A stretch of DNA of 64,000 nt, taken from assembly GCA_015680685.1 (NCBI GenBank), contig MNCI01014202.1, forward strand, positions 196,198 to 260,197. The letters run 5' to 3'. The notes below the pieces were generated by a model. The model did not search any database and had not been told where the DNA came from. It saw only the letters and a program-made list of their open reading frames with translations. The DNA comes from Gnetum montanum. Lineage: Eukaryota; Streptophyta; Gnetopsida; Gnetales; Gnetaceae. Of this stretch, positions 1 through 10,832 are shown one piece after another (the stretch's first letter is position 1; the number at the start of each line of letters is the position of its first letter). The translations under genes were made by a program, and so were the position numbers.

Positions 1-960
1 AGGGTTCGTTCCAACAATCTTAAATACTATTCACTAAGTCCTAGATAGTGCACATATCAAACTACAAGTCCCTGGCAACAGCAATAATGATGAGTGACAA
101 GTAGATCTTATGCCCAACCACATGAATCACTAAGCGTTCATGCATGATCTAGTCGAATTCTATGAACTTATAGCTTTCTAAGTATATTAGTCTCTAAGAA
201 GTGAAACTAACCATTGCAATCATTGTCTTTCCAATTACACTTGTGATATGCAAAGGTATGGTCAAGTGCAATTGAGGCATATGATTTTTATCATTTTTTT
301 GTTTTATGTTTTAAGTCGCCTAAGGAAAAAGAATAATGAATAAAATAAACTAATTAAATTGCTAATTTAATCTAACTAGCTACACCTAACTAATCCTAAC
401 ATAAGCATCCATTCCCACTTGCCATACACATCTTGAACACGTTTAATGCTATTGGGTTATCAAACGTTAAGCATTACTGAGATTACCAAGCATCAAGCAT
501 ATGCTCGAAGTGGTCATACTTATGTGCTTAAATAATCACTATTTAATCTAACTTAATTGATTACTTAATTACTTAAAGTATTAGAGGAAACTACATAAAA
601 CATTAAATGCATAAGTAATCAATTAATCTATTTTGAAGTGTTGTAAGGTATATCAGAAAGCTCATCTTTATTGCTGTACACACTATTGTGCTCAAGTACA
701 ATAGTGCTCAAATAAAGATCCATACACTCTTTGACTCCTACTGCTGGCACTTAGAAAAATATTCTAACTCTCAAGCAAGAAAACTGTAAGAGCTCCGCTA
801 CAACTATGACAAAGGATGCCATAAACATGATGGGTTAGTGCATATTTATAGGTAAATATAGACACTGTGTTGATGAGGCCACATTAACGCATCAAATCCC
901 ACATTAATGAGGCTGCGTCGATGAGGCCTCATCGACATAACCTAGAAAATGTGACTCATT
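1..960 (-). repeat. LTR of a recurrent LTR-retroelement family (family A, copy 1)
   Basis: This AT-rich repeat is cut by the window edge. The same blocks recur at 24705-25350 (same orientation) and 50880-51940 (opposite orientation): a segment ending in 'gcccaaccacatgaatcac' (about 110-130), one on entries into a 'catgcttggtaacc'-like stretch, 'ctcaagtacaatagtgctc' near 690-710, and a TATA-like box with GTCGATGAGG-type repeats near 840-950. In the copy at 50880 the TATA box reads on the + strand, so this copy is transcriptionally on the - strand. No coding sequence is seen in it. Confidence 0.7.
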
Positions 961-1352
961 AAACATAAACAAAACAATCACCAAAATGTTTACTTCGTAA
1001 CCATAAATCATTTTTCATACCATGTTTCATGAAAACACACTATCTCAAATCTTAGTCATCTAACATGATTTGTCTCTCCATGCTTACTTCTTTTAGAACT
1101 TTTTCCTTCTTTTGGGGATCCCCAATGTATTTTCATAACATCATCAAATTTTCATCATTAAAACTTACAAACCATGCTTCTACTATAGACTTCACAAATC
1201 AAATACCTATCAAGCTCAACATAGACTTTCATGATTCTTCCATAATTGGTGCTTTGAAATTTTCATGTTATCATTGAACTCTTGTTATTAGCTGCAAAAC
1301 TTTAAACAAAACTCCAATTAGTGATCTAAAACCATGCTTTGATACCAACTTG
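961..1352 (-). mobile_element. Copia-type gag remnant with primer-binding site
   Basis: On the - strand, 1350 to 1330 reads GTTGGTATCAAAGC, which closely matches the initiator-Met-tRNA primer-binding site typical of plant Ty1-copia elements. Downstream on the same strand (about 1300-1000) a broken reading frame shows a copia gag-like start (W-K-F-x-S-T-N-Y-G). The associated LTR would lie at positions above 1352. The remnant is short and badly degraded. Confidence 0.5.
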
Positions 1353-1990
1353 CTATACTTTTGATAATTTAATTTATGAATTCCATCCATAAAATAATTT
1401 AACTTAAACATTTAAGGGCATGCAATATCATAATGCTTTTAAAACCATGAAAAATAATAGAATACTTAAACCAAAAGCATTATAGAATCCAACTTAAATT
1501 CCATGACTGTATGACATAACTAAAAATCCCAAATACCATGTTCTCAACATATAAGAAGCATCACTACAAATCGTAAGAGTTTCAAATACAATTGTCCCTT
1601 GGGATCTCATAATGAATTACGTAACATAAAGAGCATAAGGTAACAATATTTAATTCCTTGATTTCAATAAGCAAGCTTTGAATTTCTTTCTTTTCTACCA
1701 ACATTATTTGTACCAAAAATATGCAAGAAGGTTTAAAAGTAAACCACCTCGGTACACCTAGAATCATTGGAGAATTGATAATGTTGTAAATATAATTGTA
1801 AAGGTTAAAGAACTTAAGTATCACGATAAAATGATAACTTGTATAATTTTCAATATAGTAAATAAACTAAAATTCCTCTTAGTTTTTGCAAGATTCACCT
1901 GGACAAATCATAAATATATAATTAAGCTAATTTTAAAATGAGATCGTCTTAAAAATGTGTTTCTTCAGTTTGCAAAAAGCCATGGGATAT
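1353..1990. other. AT-rich stretch, no gene seen
   Basis: This is possibly the old LTR belonging to the primer-binding site at 1330-1350. No reading frame with recognisable content is present on either strand. Confidence 0.4.
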
Positions 1991-2576
1991 GATATGTATA
2001 CATGCATATCATATCGAAACCGGTCAACGTGGACGTGGACAATGTAAAAACGGGTTGAATCGGAAGTGGTCCCATGACCCACTCCTCTGCAATACGGAAT
2101 AAGGGAGTCGCCAGAGAACTGTTCATGGTAAATCCTTTACGTCAAAAAGTCAGCATCATTTGAAAATTGGAAAATTTTATTATAATGATGCAGCAAAAGC
2201 CGAACCGAATAGAATAGAATAGAATATTCAGTTGCCCAAATTGAAACCGTGACAGAATATGAGAATTTCTGGAATTTGCATGCTGCTTCCATCGTTCCAT
2301 GGCATGACTTAGTTGCAGGGCACGTACGTGAAGACAAAGACAAGTTAAGACATTAGTGGCATATCCCAATTCACAAACAAATCAAACCAAAGTTAGAACC
2401 ACAAACACCCCTCTTGACATTTCATTGATTTCAGAAACATAAACATAATAAGAAACAGAAACATTCCTTTTCACCTTTCAGGGTTCCTTTGGTTTGGTTT
2501 CTGTTCTGTTCTGGTATAGAATAGAATACTGGAGTAAATTTGCTGTGCTGTGTCGTTGCAATTTGCAAAGATTAGC
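1991..2576 (+). promoter_or_regulatory. Upstream region of the PSD2/3-like gene
   Basis: Sequence between the repeat-derived DNA and the PSD start codon at 2577. It is less AT-rich than its surroundings, especially 2020-2130, and contains ACGT cores (for example CACGTACGTG near 2321-2330). Its promoter role is inferred only from position. No unambiguous TATA box could be assigned. Confidence 0.35.
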
Positions 2577-2792
2577 ATGGGAAACGATATGTCCAGGCGC
2601 AAATCCGGCAGCGGCTCAGACGAAGATGCCTCCTCCTCCTCCTCGTCTCGTCGTTCTTCCCATTTTAGGGATCGTTTCAAGTTCAGGAGAAGACATGCAA
2701 ACAACAGCAGCAGCAGCGACAGCAAGCTCGGCACCGCAAGGATGCTGTCTGCTGACAATTTCAGCAGAATTGTGCGGATCGAGCTTGTATAG
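2577..2792 (+). CDS. PSD: PSD2/3-like exon 1 (N-terminal leader and start of C2)
   Basis: The ATG at 2577 opens M-G-N, a potential N-myristoylation start shared with Arabidopsis PSD2. A Ser- and Arg-rich leader follows (FRDRFKFRRRH), then LSADNFSRIVRIELV, which aligns with the family's 'SASDFSGIALLTLV' start of the C2 domain. The frame ends at TAG 2790-2792, immediately before GTAGAT. In relatives a codon for R or a similar residue sits here and joins the next exon's AEMxF, so the TAG is most simply an ancestral CAG|GTAGAT junction with a C-to-T change. Using the GTATAG donor three bases earlier would avoid the stop and keep phase 0. Confidence 0.72.
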   Translation: MGNDMSRRKSGSGSDEDASSSSSSRRSSHFRDRFKFRRRHANNSSSSDSKLGTARMLSADNFSRIVRIELV

Positions 2793-2903
2793 GTAGATTT
2801 TTTGTTTGTGATTTTGTGCCGTTTTTACATGTCTTGTGGGTTTTTTTTTTTTGATTTAATTGGCAGGAGTTTCTATGTGAATTTATCGTCCATGTTATTG
2901 CAG

Positions 2904-2983
2904 GCGGAAATGCAGTTCAAGCACAAGTCGTTTGCGTGTATCTCACTGGAAGAACAGACTTTCGAGACTGTTACTTCAAGCAA
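2904..2983 (+). CDS. PSD: PSD2/3-like exon 2 (C2 domain)
   Basis: The acceptor TTGCAG is followed by AEMQFKHKSFACISLEEQTF, matching the C2-domain strand 'AEMKFKDKWLACVSFGEQTF' of plant PSD2. The probable donor is AA|GTTAAG at 2984, ending in phase 2. This phase fits the 25-nt exon at 16120 exactly. Confidence 0.75.
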
Positions 2984-3465
2984 GTTAAGTGTTGTTTAGC
3001 TTTTTGGAATGTCCATGCTGGATCCGTTTGACATGTTTATATTCATGGATAATAACGGTGAAAACAACGGAATTTGCTTCCTGGCAAACAAACCACTTCA
3101 ATTATTGATTAAACTCATTAAAGTAATGTTAACTTTGTACAATATCAATTATTTTTTATTGTGAGCATTTGAATTGGGCACCGTGAATCAAGTGGTTCTT
3201 TGCAAGCGAAATCAAAAAGCTTCACAAAATACAGTGATGATTGATTGCGTCTGTACATTGAAAGTGAGATAGCTCTTACAAAGACAAAAATAGAGGTAGG
3301 GCTTTGGACTACCAAGTATTCCCAATTTTCCAGAGAAACCAAAATACATGGAAAAATGCCTACGGATTGAAAGAGGAGCACTATGGTATCAATATATAGG
3401 CTGTGATTAAGATTACACAAAAGATGTGGGACTTAAACTTATAAGATACGAATAGCAGTTGAGCA
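2984..3465. other. Intron sequence, nothing else recognised
   Basis: AT-rich intron 2 sequence of the PSD-like locus. No domain or repeat was identified. Confidence 0.4.
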
Positions 3466-3870
3466 ATGTTTAAAACAAAAATTAAACTGTGGTTGAATAC
3501 ATTGGGTAAAGCATTTTATTTATATTTTATTAGAGTAGGTTTGTTATCCAGTACTCAAATTTATCTATCCTCAACTATTCCTATTCATTTAAGGAATCAA
3601 ATTGCTAGAAAAAGCATGATCTTTCATTATCTTCTTGTTAAACATTGGATCAATCTGCCGAGAGAAGGGCATATTTGTAGACTGTGTAAACAAAGCATTG
3701 AGGATGAAGAATATATTTTTTTATTTTGCCCATCCTTGGCTCACATTCAAATAAATTATAATATTAACTGTAATTTGCTGATTGTTTTCTTTCAAATTGA
3801 CCCTATCTCATCGGGGCATTACATAAATGATGTTTTCAATTTTCTTCAAAAATGTGTTGAGACTTTGTAA
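3466..3870 (+). mobile_element. Non-LTR retrotransposon C-terminal zinc-binding fragment
   Basis: A 134-codon open frame shows the C-terminal signature of reverse-transcriptase ORFs: R-N-Q-I-A-R-K ... L-P-R-E-x-x-I-C-R-L-C-K ... E-D-E-E-Y-I-F-L-F-C-P. The CxxC...H/F-x-x-x-C arrangement is a zinc-binding-like tail found after RT in several LINE groups. No RT core is seen upstream, so this is a 5'-truncated or eroded copy. A related fragment lies at 14815-14990 on the - strand. Confidence 0.6.
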
Positions 3871-5130
3871 CTGTCAAACAAGTCCTTTGTGATTTCCTTG
3901 GTGTAATGAAAATTTTTAGTTTCCAATTTCCATAATCCTTGGAAATTACTGTGGATTCATTCCATGAAGGTCAATTGTGGAGGTTCCTTGGTATGATAAA
4001 TAATTTGGTGAACAGGTAAAGAGATGAGTTTATGGATTATAATTTAGATAATCATTATTTTGGGAGAAATTAAAGAGATAAGACAAAAAGCATTGATTTG
4101 GAAAAAGCTATAGGTATATTCCAAGAGAGATTATTTGTTTAGTAAGAAGAAAATTTATTCTTATATAATATACATACAGTTTATATAAGACATTATGTAA
4201 GCATTAACCAGCAGTTGTATTATCTAGACTCAGAAAATTGGCTCTCTAGGAGTGAAACTTCACCAAAGCTTTGCACTAAGTCCCTATTTATTTGCTGTTT
4301 TTCTGAGTTAATTAACAAAAAATAGCTCTTTGTGCATGTTATTTACAGATCCTGATGTTTTAATCGATGAATCTAAGGAATAATTGAACACAAATAGGAA
4401 GCCCTGGAGAGACACATTAGACTCAAAAATAAAGAAACATAGAAATATATAAAGGGAAAGTTTTGAAAACATATAAATGTGTTAGAGCATGCAACGGCAA
4501 TAAGGCAGGCTTGGGGAGCATCGACATTGAGTAGTGGAATATTTTCCAGCACTTCTAGGGGACTGCAAGTTGCAAGTAGGTTATAGTATTCAAATTTTCA
4601 ATAGATTGTAAGTAACGGTGGGGTCACATTGGATGTTTGAGTTGACTGTGGGTCATTGCAGGTCTTGAACTTGAAAAATCATATATCGTGGGTACTGTAG
4701 TTGGGCTAGGGGTTGTAGTGATGGATGTGATTGAACCACAAGTTAGCCATGAGTTGCAGTAGATATGAAATTCTTTATGACCACAAGTTGTGGTGAAAAA
4801 TAGAGCAAAATACTCCAAGGTGTGGTTTGATTAGAGATTTTCTGATAGTAGCCACAAGTGGACCATGAGTGATGAAAGAGCTCGCGGTGACTATAGAGTC
4901 ACAAAAATAAAAAAAGATCAGAATGCAAATTTAAATTTTATGAGCATCAATTGGCCCAGTCCTTCTTACAAACATGAGATAACATCAAGGGTGACTCAGA
5001 TCTTCAAACAAAACATCTATGCAAATCAATTTGATCCAGTTTTGACATCAAATTTAGGGTTCATTCTGCTTTGAACATGAAACATGAGAAACTGTGAAAA
5101 AGTTCTTCAAACCCTCACTTTAACATGAAC
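3871..5130. other. Intron sequence, no gene seen
   Basis: AT-rich and repeat-like, but without recognisable coding content on either strand. Confidence 0.35.
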
Positions 5131-5224
5131 AATGAGGTGTTAGTGTCGTGGTAAGAGTCCTAGCTTGGCCGTTCTATACCTTGATGGTTTTATTTTGTTA
5201 ATACGATTTGCCTGACCTTTCTTC

Positions 5225-5268
<44 letters not shown>

Positions 5269-5302
5269 NAGCTTGGTAACCTTGGGTCACAAGTTTGATT
5301 CC
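5131..5302 (+). repeat. tRNA-derived SINE, split by a LINE-tail insertion
   Basis: An A-box-like segment (TTAGTGTCGTGGTAAGAG, about 5140-5157) and a B-box-like segment (AGTTTGATTCC, 5292-5302) have the spacing of a tRNA-derived RNA polymerase III promoter once the insertion at 5169-5269 is ignored. It is not a functional tRNA: no paired acceptor stem was found and the B box departs from GGTTCGANTCC. Confidence 0.55.
5169..5269 (+). mobile_element. 5'-truncated LINE 3' tail with poly(A), inside the SINE
   Basis: About 57 bases of a LINE-like 3' end (ending ...GACCTTTCTTCC) run into a run of over 40 A, with one undetermined base at 5269. The flanks AGCTTGG (5162-5168) and AGCTTGG (5270-5276) form a 7-bp target-site duplication. 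The tail resembles the 3' end of the LINE copy at 17396-19095 (TAATATAATC..CCGACCACTTTCTC followed by A). Confidence 0.65.
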
Positions 5303-6179
5303 ACTGGGCAGCGCTGAGTTATAAATTAAAAATTTTTTTATAGAAAGCAATTCTGAAACTGGTTTTTATAGATCCAAGGGATCTTAGTGGACATAAGTAT
5401 AAAATTTCTTTTTCAGTTTCAGATTTGGAACAAGAATGCCTAAAACTAATGAGAAATACCTTCTAACATAAAATTTCTCCTTCAATTTGCATCATGTGAG
5501 CAAATCTTGATTCAAGTGTAAAATCAAACAAGGATTCCAAGAAGATCCATGAGGAGCCCTCAAAAGCCTTAAAAAATGAGGTAGTGTTGAGTTAAATTTT
5601 TATGAAATGACAATGAAAATAGTTCAGATCTAAACTCAAACATGCAATTCAAACATCAAACGTATGCAAATTTGTGGATCTAAACCAACATGAATATAGA
5701 ATTGAGAAATAGATTGTGAAATGTGAAATAACATGTTAAATGTGAAATAGATTATGAACAATTGTGAAATTGGATGTGAAATGGCTGTGAAAATCTGAGC
5801 TGATGGTCTATGCTATAAACTCATTTGTGAAATAACAAAGATAAGAAAAAAGGAGCCTGAAGCTTCAAGAATTTTAACACAAAGACTTTGTCTTCTCCTT
5901 GTATACTTAAAAAAAAAAAAACGTTGGGATTGTATTATGGTACAGAAAATTACATTAGAGCTAGGGAAAGAGGGGCCCCTCAGGCAGAAAGAGAGCCAGC
6001 AGTGCAAGGGGAGAGAACACCTCTGAACCTGCAAAAAGCAACTGAGACAAAACATAGACAACTACCCAGAAGTAAAACAATGAGAGGCCCTCATTTCATG
6101 TCCATGATCTCCGATAAAGCCCACAAACCGATAGCAAACGTTTTTAATAAACCAGCAGAAATGATAAGCCATCATGAAA
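5303..6179. other. Intron sequence, no gene seen
   Basis: AT-rich. A 12-13-base A run lies near 5910. Short open frames across this part have no recognisable content. Confidence 0.35.
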
Positions 6180-6420
6180 ATGGAAGTGGTTTACAAATAT
6201 AGATGGGCCTTTTTTGCCCATGAACCCTGTCCACTATGACTTGCTCTTCCTTAGAGGTAATAAAGTTCACAGCTTGTTGGAAGGCCTGATACATGTCCTA
6301 CCTCTCCTTCCATTGGTCAGCATCCATGCTACATGCCTTTTCTGGGTGTAATGTGAAGGCCATACGCCTAATGTAGGAATGAAGAACTTTCCACGGGGAT
6401 TTTTTCTCTATTGATAAGAA
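6180..6420 (-). pseudogene. LINE ORF3 fragment: J-domain-like C-terminus (copy D)
   Basis: The - strand encodes LSIEKKSPWKVLHSYIRR, then MAFTLHPEK (HPE at 6348-6340), a spacer with one TAG, then AFQQAVNFITSKEEQVIVD and a basic tail with I-C-K. It aligns without gaps to the J-domain-like region of the ORF3 copy at 18097-18712, and the L-to-H spacing is the 23 residues of DnaJ. Only this C-terminal part remains; beyond 6420 the sequence is unrelated, so the copy is truncated or interrupted. Confidence 0.65.
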
Positions 6421-7639
6421 ATGAGAGCACAATTACATGAACAGTTTCACATCAAGTTTGAATGAAGAAGCTTAGGCTCCTTTTATAGCTTTTGAAAAGG
6501 GGACACAATACATAAAGAGACATTAAACCCCTTTCTCACCACTCCTTGTGCTAACCTAAATGTTAAAGCATAAGACAACTTTATGAACTTTAACATCTAA
6601 CTCCTAACTTATTTGACAAACATGAAAAGTAGACACGACATAAAACTTAAATATAATACAAGATGTAAAAACCCAGAACACGGGAACATGAACTTTGAGG
6701 GATCAATACAATTTTTAGACTATACTTACCAACATGTGTAAGTGATACTGTGATACAAGGATTAATGAATTGAAGAACGTAAAAATTGAAGAAGATGTGA
6801 CTAATTGAATCAAAGGTAATCAAACAATGTGAAGACACAGGCAAAGTGTTGTCATATAGCAGGATCTCAATCAGACTTAATGGAGAGTTTTACAATGGTA
6901 TGTGGGGAAAAATGTTGGTTGCTTGAGAAGCAGTGATAATAAAACATAAACATAGCTAAGCTGCATAAAATGAGAGGGATGTTGGATATGACAAAAAAAG
7001 ATTAAATAAGATGTTCTATTTTGCAAGAGGAACTTTAAGGATTGTGCTTGTAAGGAGAGCCAACTTTGGGTGGTTCTTATATGAAGGAGTTCCTTTTTGA
7101 AGTGAAGGAAATAAACAAAGATTTGGGTATAGCAAGATATGGGCTTAAGTTCTGATTGACAAGAATGTGTAAAGGGAAATTTTTTTCAAGATTTTGATAT
7201 GTTTTCAGAGGTTGCTGTTGTGCTTTTGAGAGAAGTTTTGAATTTTCTATGCTTGAATGTACATTCTAGTTTAGACCACGTTAAAATGTACATGCCAGTT
7301 TATGTTAGGTAAAGAGCTTGCCATAAAAGATAAATTATTGTCAAGTCACCTACCTACCCTATTGAGACATTCATATTTGATGGGATACAGGCAATGATGA
7401 TGATGATTCTTTTTAATTAATATCACTAGTTTGGTTGGTACAGAATGAGTCTTTTCTATATCTATTAATAATTACTCGAGGATTAAATCTTTGGAATATA
7501 CAAAAATCAGATTTTATACTGCAAAGTGTCAAGATGGTTGAATAAGAGAACTAATTAGATGCTAAATGTTTGGATTTTAGCATTTGGAATCAAAGATATC
7601 TTAGAGGACTGTATTCCCATGCAACCATGTCAAATTTAT
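6421..7639. other. Intron sequence, no gene seen
   Basis: AT-rich. A short ATG/GAT microsatellite lies near 7394-7408, which may be the worn tail of an RTE-type LINE. Nothing else was recognised. Confidence 0.35.
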
Positions 7640-7965
7640 TACTGTCTTAGACTCTGCAACACTAGGCATTGAGGCTTGCCTTATAGCATAAGGGGCATTT
7701 GGATTAACCAAGACAAACTTCCATGGTCATTGGAATAAACCTTGGGACGCTGTGCCCTATTAATATTTTGTCCATTTAACATCCCACCGAACTTATTAAA
7801 CATCTAGGCTTAGCATTTATTGTTAATACAACTTGCCATGCAACGTTAGAGAACTTTAGCTTGTTGAAGTGTAGTAAGAACTATCATTGACGACAAGTTT
7901 TAAAGCAAGAATTTTGTTGGACATGCATCCTAATGCATTTTGCTTGCCATTTACTATCACATTTA
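7640..7965. repeat. Dispersed repeat, partner of 15400-15690
   Basis: The segment ending '...gctTGttgaagtgtagtaa...gacatgcat' (about 7855-7930) resembles 15590-15670 ('gcatgctgaagcgtagtat...catgatatgcat'). The matching stretch also includes the CTTGCC(A/T)TATAGC block. No terminal structure or coding content was found, so its class is unknown. Confidence 0.45.
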
Positions 7966-8559
7966 CTGGTTGTGTAAGCTTAGCATATGAAGCAGTCGCT
8001 TCTTCCTGAATAAACACCAAAGGAAGTTTAAGAGTTTCTGGAAACTGATTAGACAGGGTAGGGTAAGAGAAGCATTATTTACACTTCTATAATGCAAACG
8101 ATGTTTTTTTTCTTATACTAGTAAAAATTTTCATTTTATTGTTAAAACAATTTATGAAAATTATTGATCTGCAAACAAGACAAGACAAAAATGAGGAATT
8201 TCGAACAACCTTGTTGGAGGGTTTGCCATTGTTGATTTTGTGAGCAATTTACAACTGTGGAAGGAATTGTGTCATTTGAACTTTGCTTCCTGTTATGTAG
8301 GAGTAATTTTGGGTGTTAGATGTTACTCTAAGTGTTATTGTAGGATCCACTTCAATTAACCGCTTAAATTCAGCACATTAAAAAAATCAACTCCCAAGTT
8401 TTAAGGTTTAAGGCTAGTGTTTATGAAAACAAATATATGATGGAGTGGTACCATGAAGTTCCTTAGCAGAGCATGGACGTTGTAGTAGGTTCATTAAAGC
8501 ACCTATGTTACATTGTAAAGAGTCTATACCACATCTTTTTAAGATGATGGTGATGATCA
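7966..8559. other. Intron sequence, no gene seen
   Basis: AT-rich sequence between the dispersed repeat and the RTE 3' end. No recognisable content. Confidence 0.35.
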
Positions 8560-9340
8560 TCATCTTGGCCTTATCCCAATTGCATGGGGTTGGCTGTATT
8601 AATTCTTTCTATCATTTACTTATGTTAAGAGTTAATTTAATGTGACTTTGCAATTCTTGAATATGTTTCTACATTCTTGGGTGCTATGATGATTTGCAGT
8701 TCCTTTTCATTGTTTTCCCTATATGAATTAAGCAGCCTCTTCTTATAGGTGCCATCTCCAATCTTTTTTGCACATGACCAGACCATTTGAGGCAACTTTC
8801 TTTTATAGTTTTAGCTATCGATGCTGCCTTTAGACTTTCTTTAGGGATTTTGCCAAAGTATTGTCACCATAGTATTGCCAAAGTATTGTCACCATAGTAA
8901 AGCTTAACCACCAAATTTGGGATGGTATTGTTAATTTTATCCTTTTTAGTAACATCTAACATCCACATTAGCATTATCATCTCTATGACGTTCACCTATT
9001 ATTTTTAATGTTTCTTGATTGGTCGGCATTCTACACCATAAAGAGTCATAGGTCAAATAAGAATTGGTAAAATTTTTCTTCAATCTAACGACAATTCTTT
9101 TATTGTAAAGCACATTAGTAGCTTCTCTTCATTTTTTCTATCTTGCTTCAATTTGGTTGCTCATATCATTGTAGGTCTCACTATCTATAAAATGAATCTT
9201 AAGTTTACGAAATGTTTAATTTGTGTAACTTCTTGGTTTTGATTTTTTTATTTTTGTAGCTTTAGTACTTTCTATTTATTTAAAAGTAAGCTTCATATAA
9301 TCCTTAACACTTTTGATTCTTGCTGCTTCCTTAAATCTAT
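8560..9340 (-). mobile_element. RTE-type LINE 3' end (reverse-transcriptase C-terminus)
   Basis: Reading the - strand from about 9060 gives LYGVECRPIKKH, DVTKKDKINNTIPNLVVK and, after a small tandem duplication, LKWSGHVQKRLEMAPIRR. These match the RTE-clade C-terminus ('YGVECWxxKKxH', 'GxTRxDKIRN', 'LRWFGHVxRRxxxAPVRR'). The element ends near 8560 with '...TTGGGATAAGGCCAAGATGATGATC', the TGATG-rich microsatellite tail that RTE elements have instead of poly(A). Several frameshifts make it inactive. Confidence 0.7.
8850..8899. repeat. 25-bp perfect tandem duplication
   Basis: Two copies of TTGCCAAAGTATTGTCACCA + TAGTA, at 8850-8874 and 8875-8899, inside the RTE fragment. Confidence 0.9.
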
Positions 9341-9635
9341 CTACCAACACAATATCCTTATGCTTCTTTATGGTATAACTCATAAGTCTAATGCTTCTAT
9401 GGTTATTGCAGTTTTGAATGTCTCCCTTGTTCTTGTGGATAGAAGCTCTTATATAATGCTTCTCTTAAAATCATTTGGTATTTTCTCTAATGCATTGATA
9501 TATTTTTTATACATGAGTAAGAGGACCATTAAAGGTCATCACATATGGCCCACATTTCCTTCAAAACCAGCACCAAAAAATCATGAAATCTAACAATAGC
9601 ATCCTTAGAGAAATGAAAAAAATGGTAGCTCATAC

Positions 9636-10832
9636 TCAGAATGATAGGCTTTTACAGGTGCAATAGGGCATCTCTTGTCTAAGTACCTTGTCCACAATTT
9701 CCTGCTCCTTTAAGGATAGAACTCTAGTAGCCTGCTAAAAGGTTTTGCACTTTTCCTTATGCTGATCCTACATGTGCCTTGCCATATAGCGTATCTTGTT
9801 TAGATGAAACATGCGTAATGTTTGCTTGATGTATTTTATGAGGCTGTTCCAAGGTGTATCCTTGTTAATACCCATCACAAAGTATAGGTAGTTACCTACC
9901 TTGAACCATAGTCTAGCATTGGAGGCGAGTGTCTATATACTGGTGTTGTCACATATTCTTCTCTTTGAAGAATTCCTTTGCATGCCTAAACAACTCCTTC
10001 CTCTCCTTTTGTTCTTGTTCTTCCTTCTCCCTCTGTAATTGTTCCTTGATTTCCTCACAAAGGTGCTCCTCCATGATGCTCCATTGGATAGTCTCTTGTA
10101 TTTCCTAGTACTGTTGAGTCTCTTTTTCTCGTTCTTGCCTATGCTCCTCCTTGTGCTTGCACTCACACTCTTCTCTTTCCCTCTTGGATTACTCCTTAGC
10201 CCTTACTCGTTGCTCAATCTCCTTGACAACCCTGCTTAGCTTAGTTGTGAACTTGTCCTCCATCTTCTTTCTCAAGGCAATTTCTTTCTCCAAGAGCTCC
10301 CTTTGCAACCAAGGTTCTTGCACCACGTCTTGCATCTGTGGTCTTTTCATCATTTTTTCAATTTACTGTGAAGAGTTCATTCAAACCCTCTTGGGGGAGG
10401 CATTCCCTCTAGTAGAGAAGGACATTGACCTGCACTCCTTGTGCCACCTAGTGTAAACCTTGGTGAAAATAGTTAGGCCTCTAGTTTGAAAGTGATGATT
10501 GCATTGGTGACCTAGGTACCCTTCAAAGAGCCAGGATTGAACTAGAGTGCCTCCCTTACTGCTGTTGTTGAAGAACGAGGGACTTGACCTCCAATAGTTT
10601 TAGGGATTTTCCCTTGGAAAAATGGCGTCGCATCTTGGAGCCCCCTAGTGGTGGGTAGTATCACCCTTCCCGACTGTAGAATGGCTAGATATCTAGAGAT
10701 AGCATCCTTAAAGAGCAAAATTTATGCCCCCCGAAACACTATTCTGCAATTTTCCCAAGGAGCAAAGAAGCTCATGTTTTGCATATTGGCATCTCCCTTG
10801 AGAGCTGGCAACAACTCCTCCCAACCTAGCAT
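9636..10832 (-). pseudogene. LINE ORF3: N-domain, coiled coil and J-domain-like C-terminus (copy C)
   Basis: This is the most complete ORF3 that is physically joined to its LINE. The start M-L-G-W-E-E-L-L-P-A-L at 10832 parallels the M-V-S-C-V-G-W-A-S-L-L-P-L-L start at 34436. The N-domain signature VILPTTRGLQD...FFQG.IPKT..QVPRSS is at about 10685-10560. A highly charged helix follows (QRELLEKEIALRKKMEDKF, then EEHLCEEIKEQLQREKEEQ) over about 10320-9960. The C-terminal NYLYFVMGINKDTPWNSL...IKQ...FHLNK is at about 9895-9795, with HLN at the HPD position (9806-9798). It ends at a CTCK motif. Several stops (mostly TAG) and frameshifts show it is not functional. Confidence 0.65.

Noticed and set aside
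5131-5302. A genuine tRNA gene
   Set aside because: A- and B-box-like only; no convincing acceptor, D or T stems, and an insertion splits it.
9933-10456. Basic or hydrophobic open frames on both strands near 10 kb
   Set aside because: They are off-frame translations of the ORF3 coiled-coil coding sequence on the minus strand.
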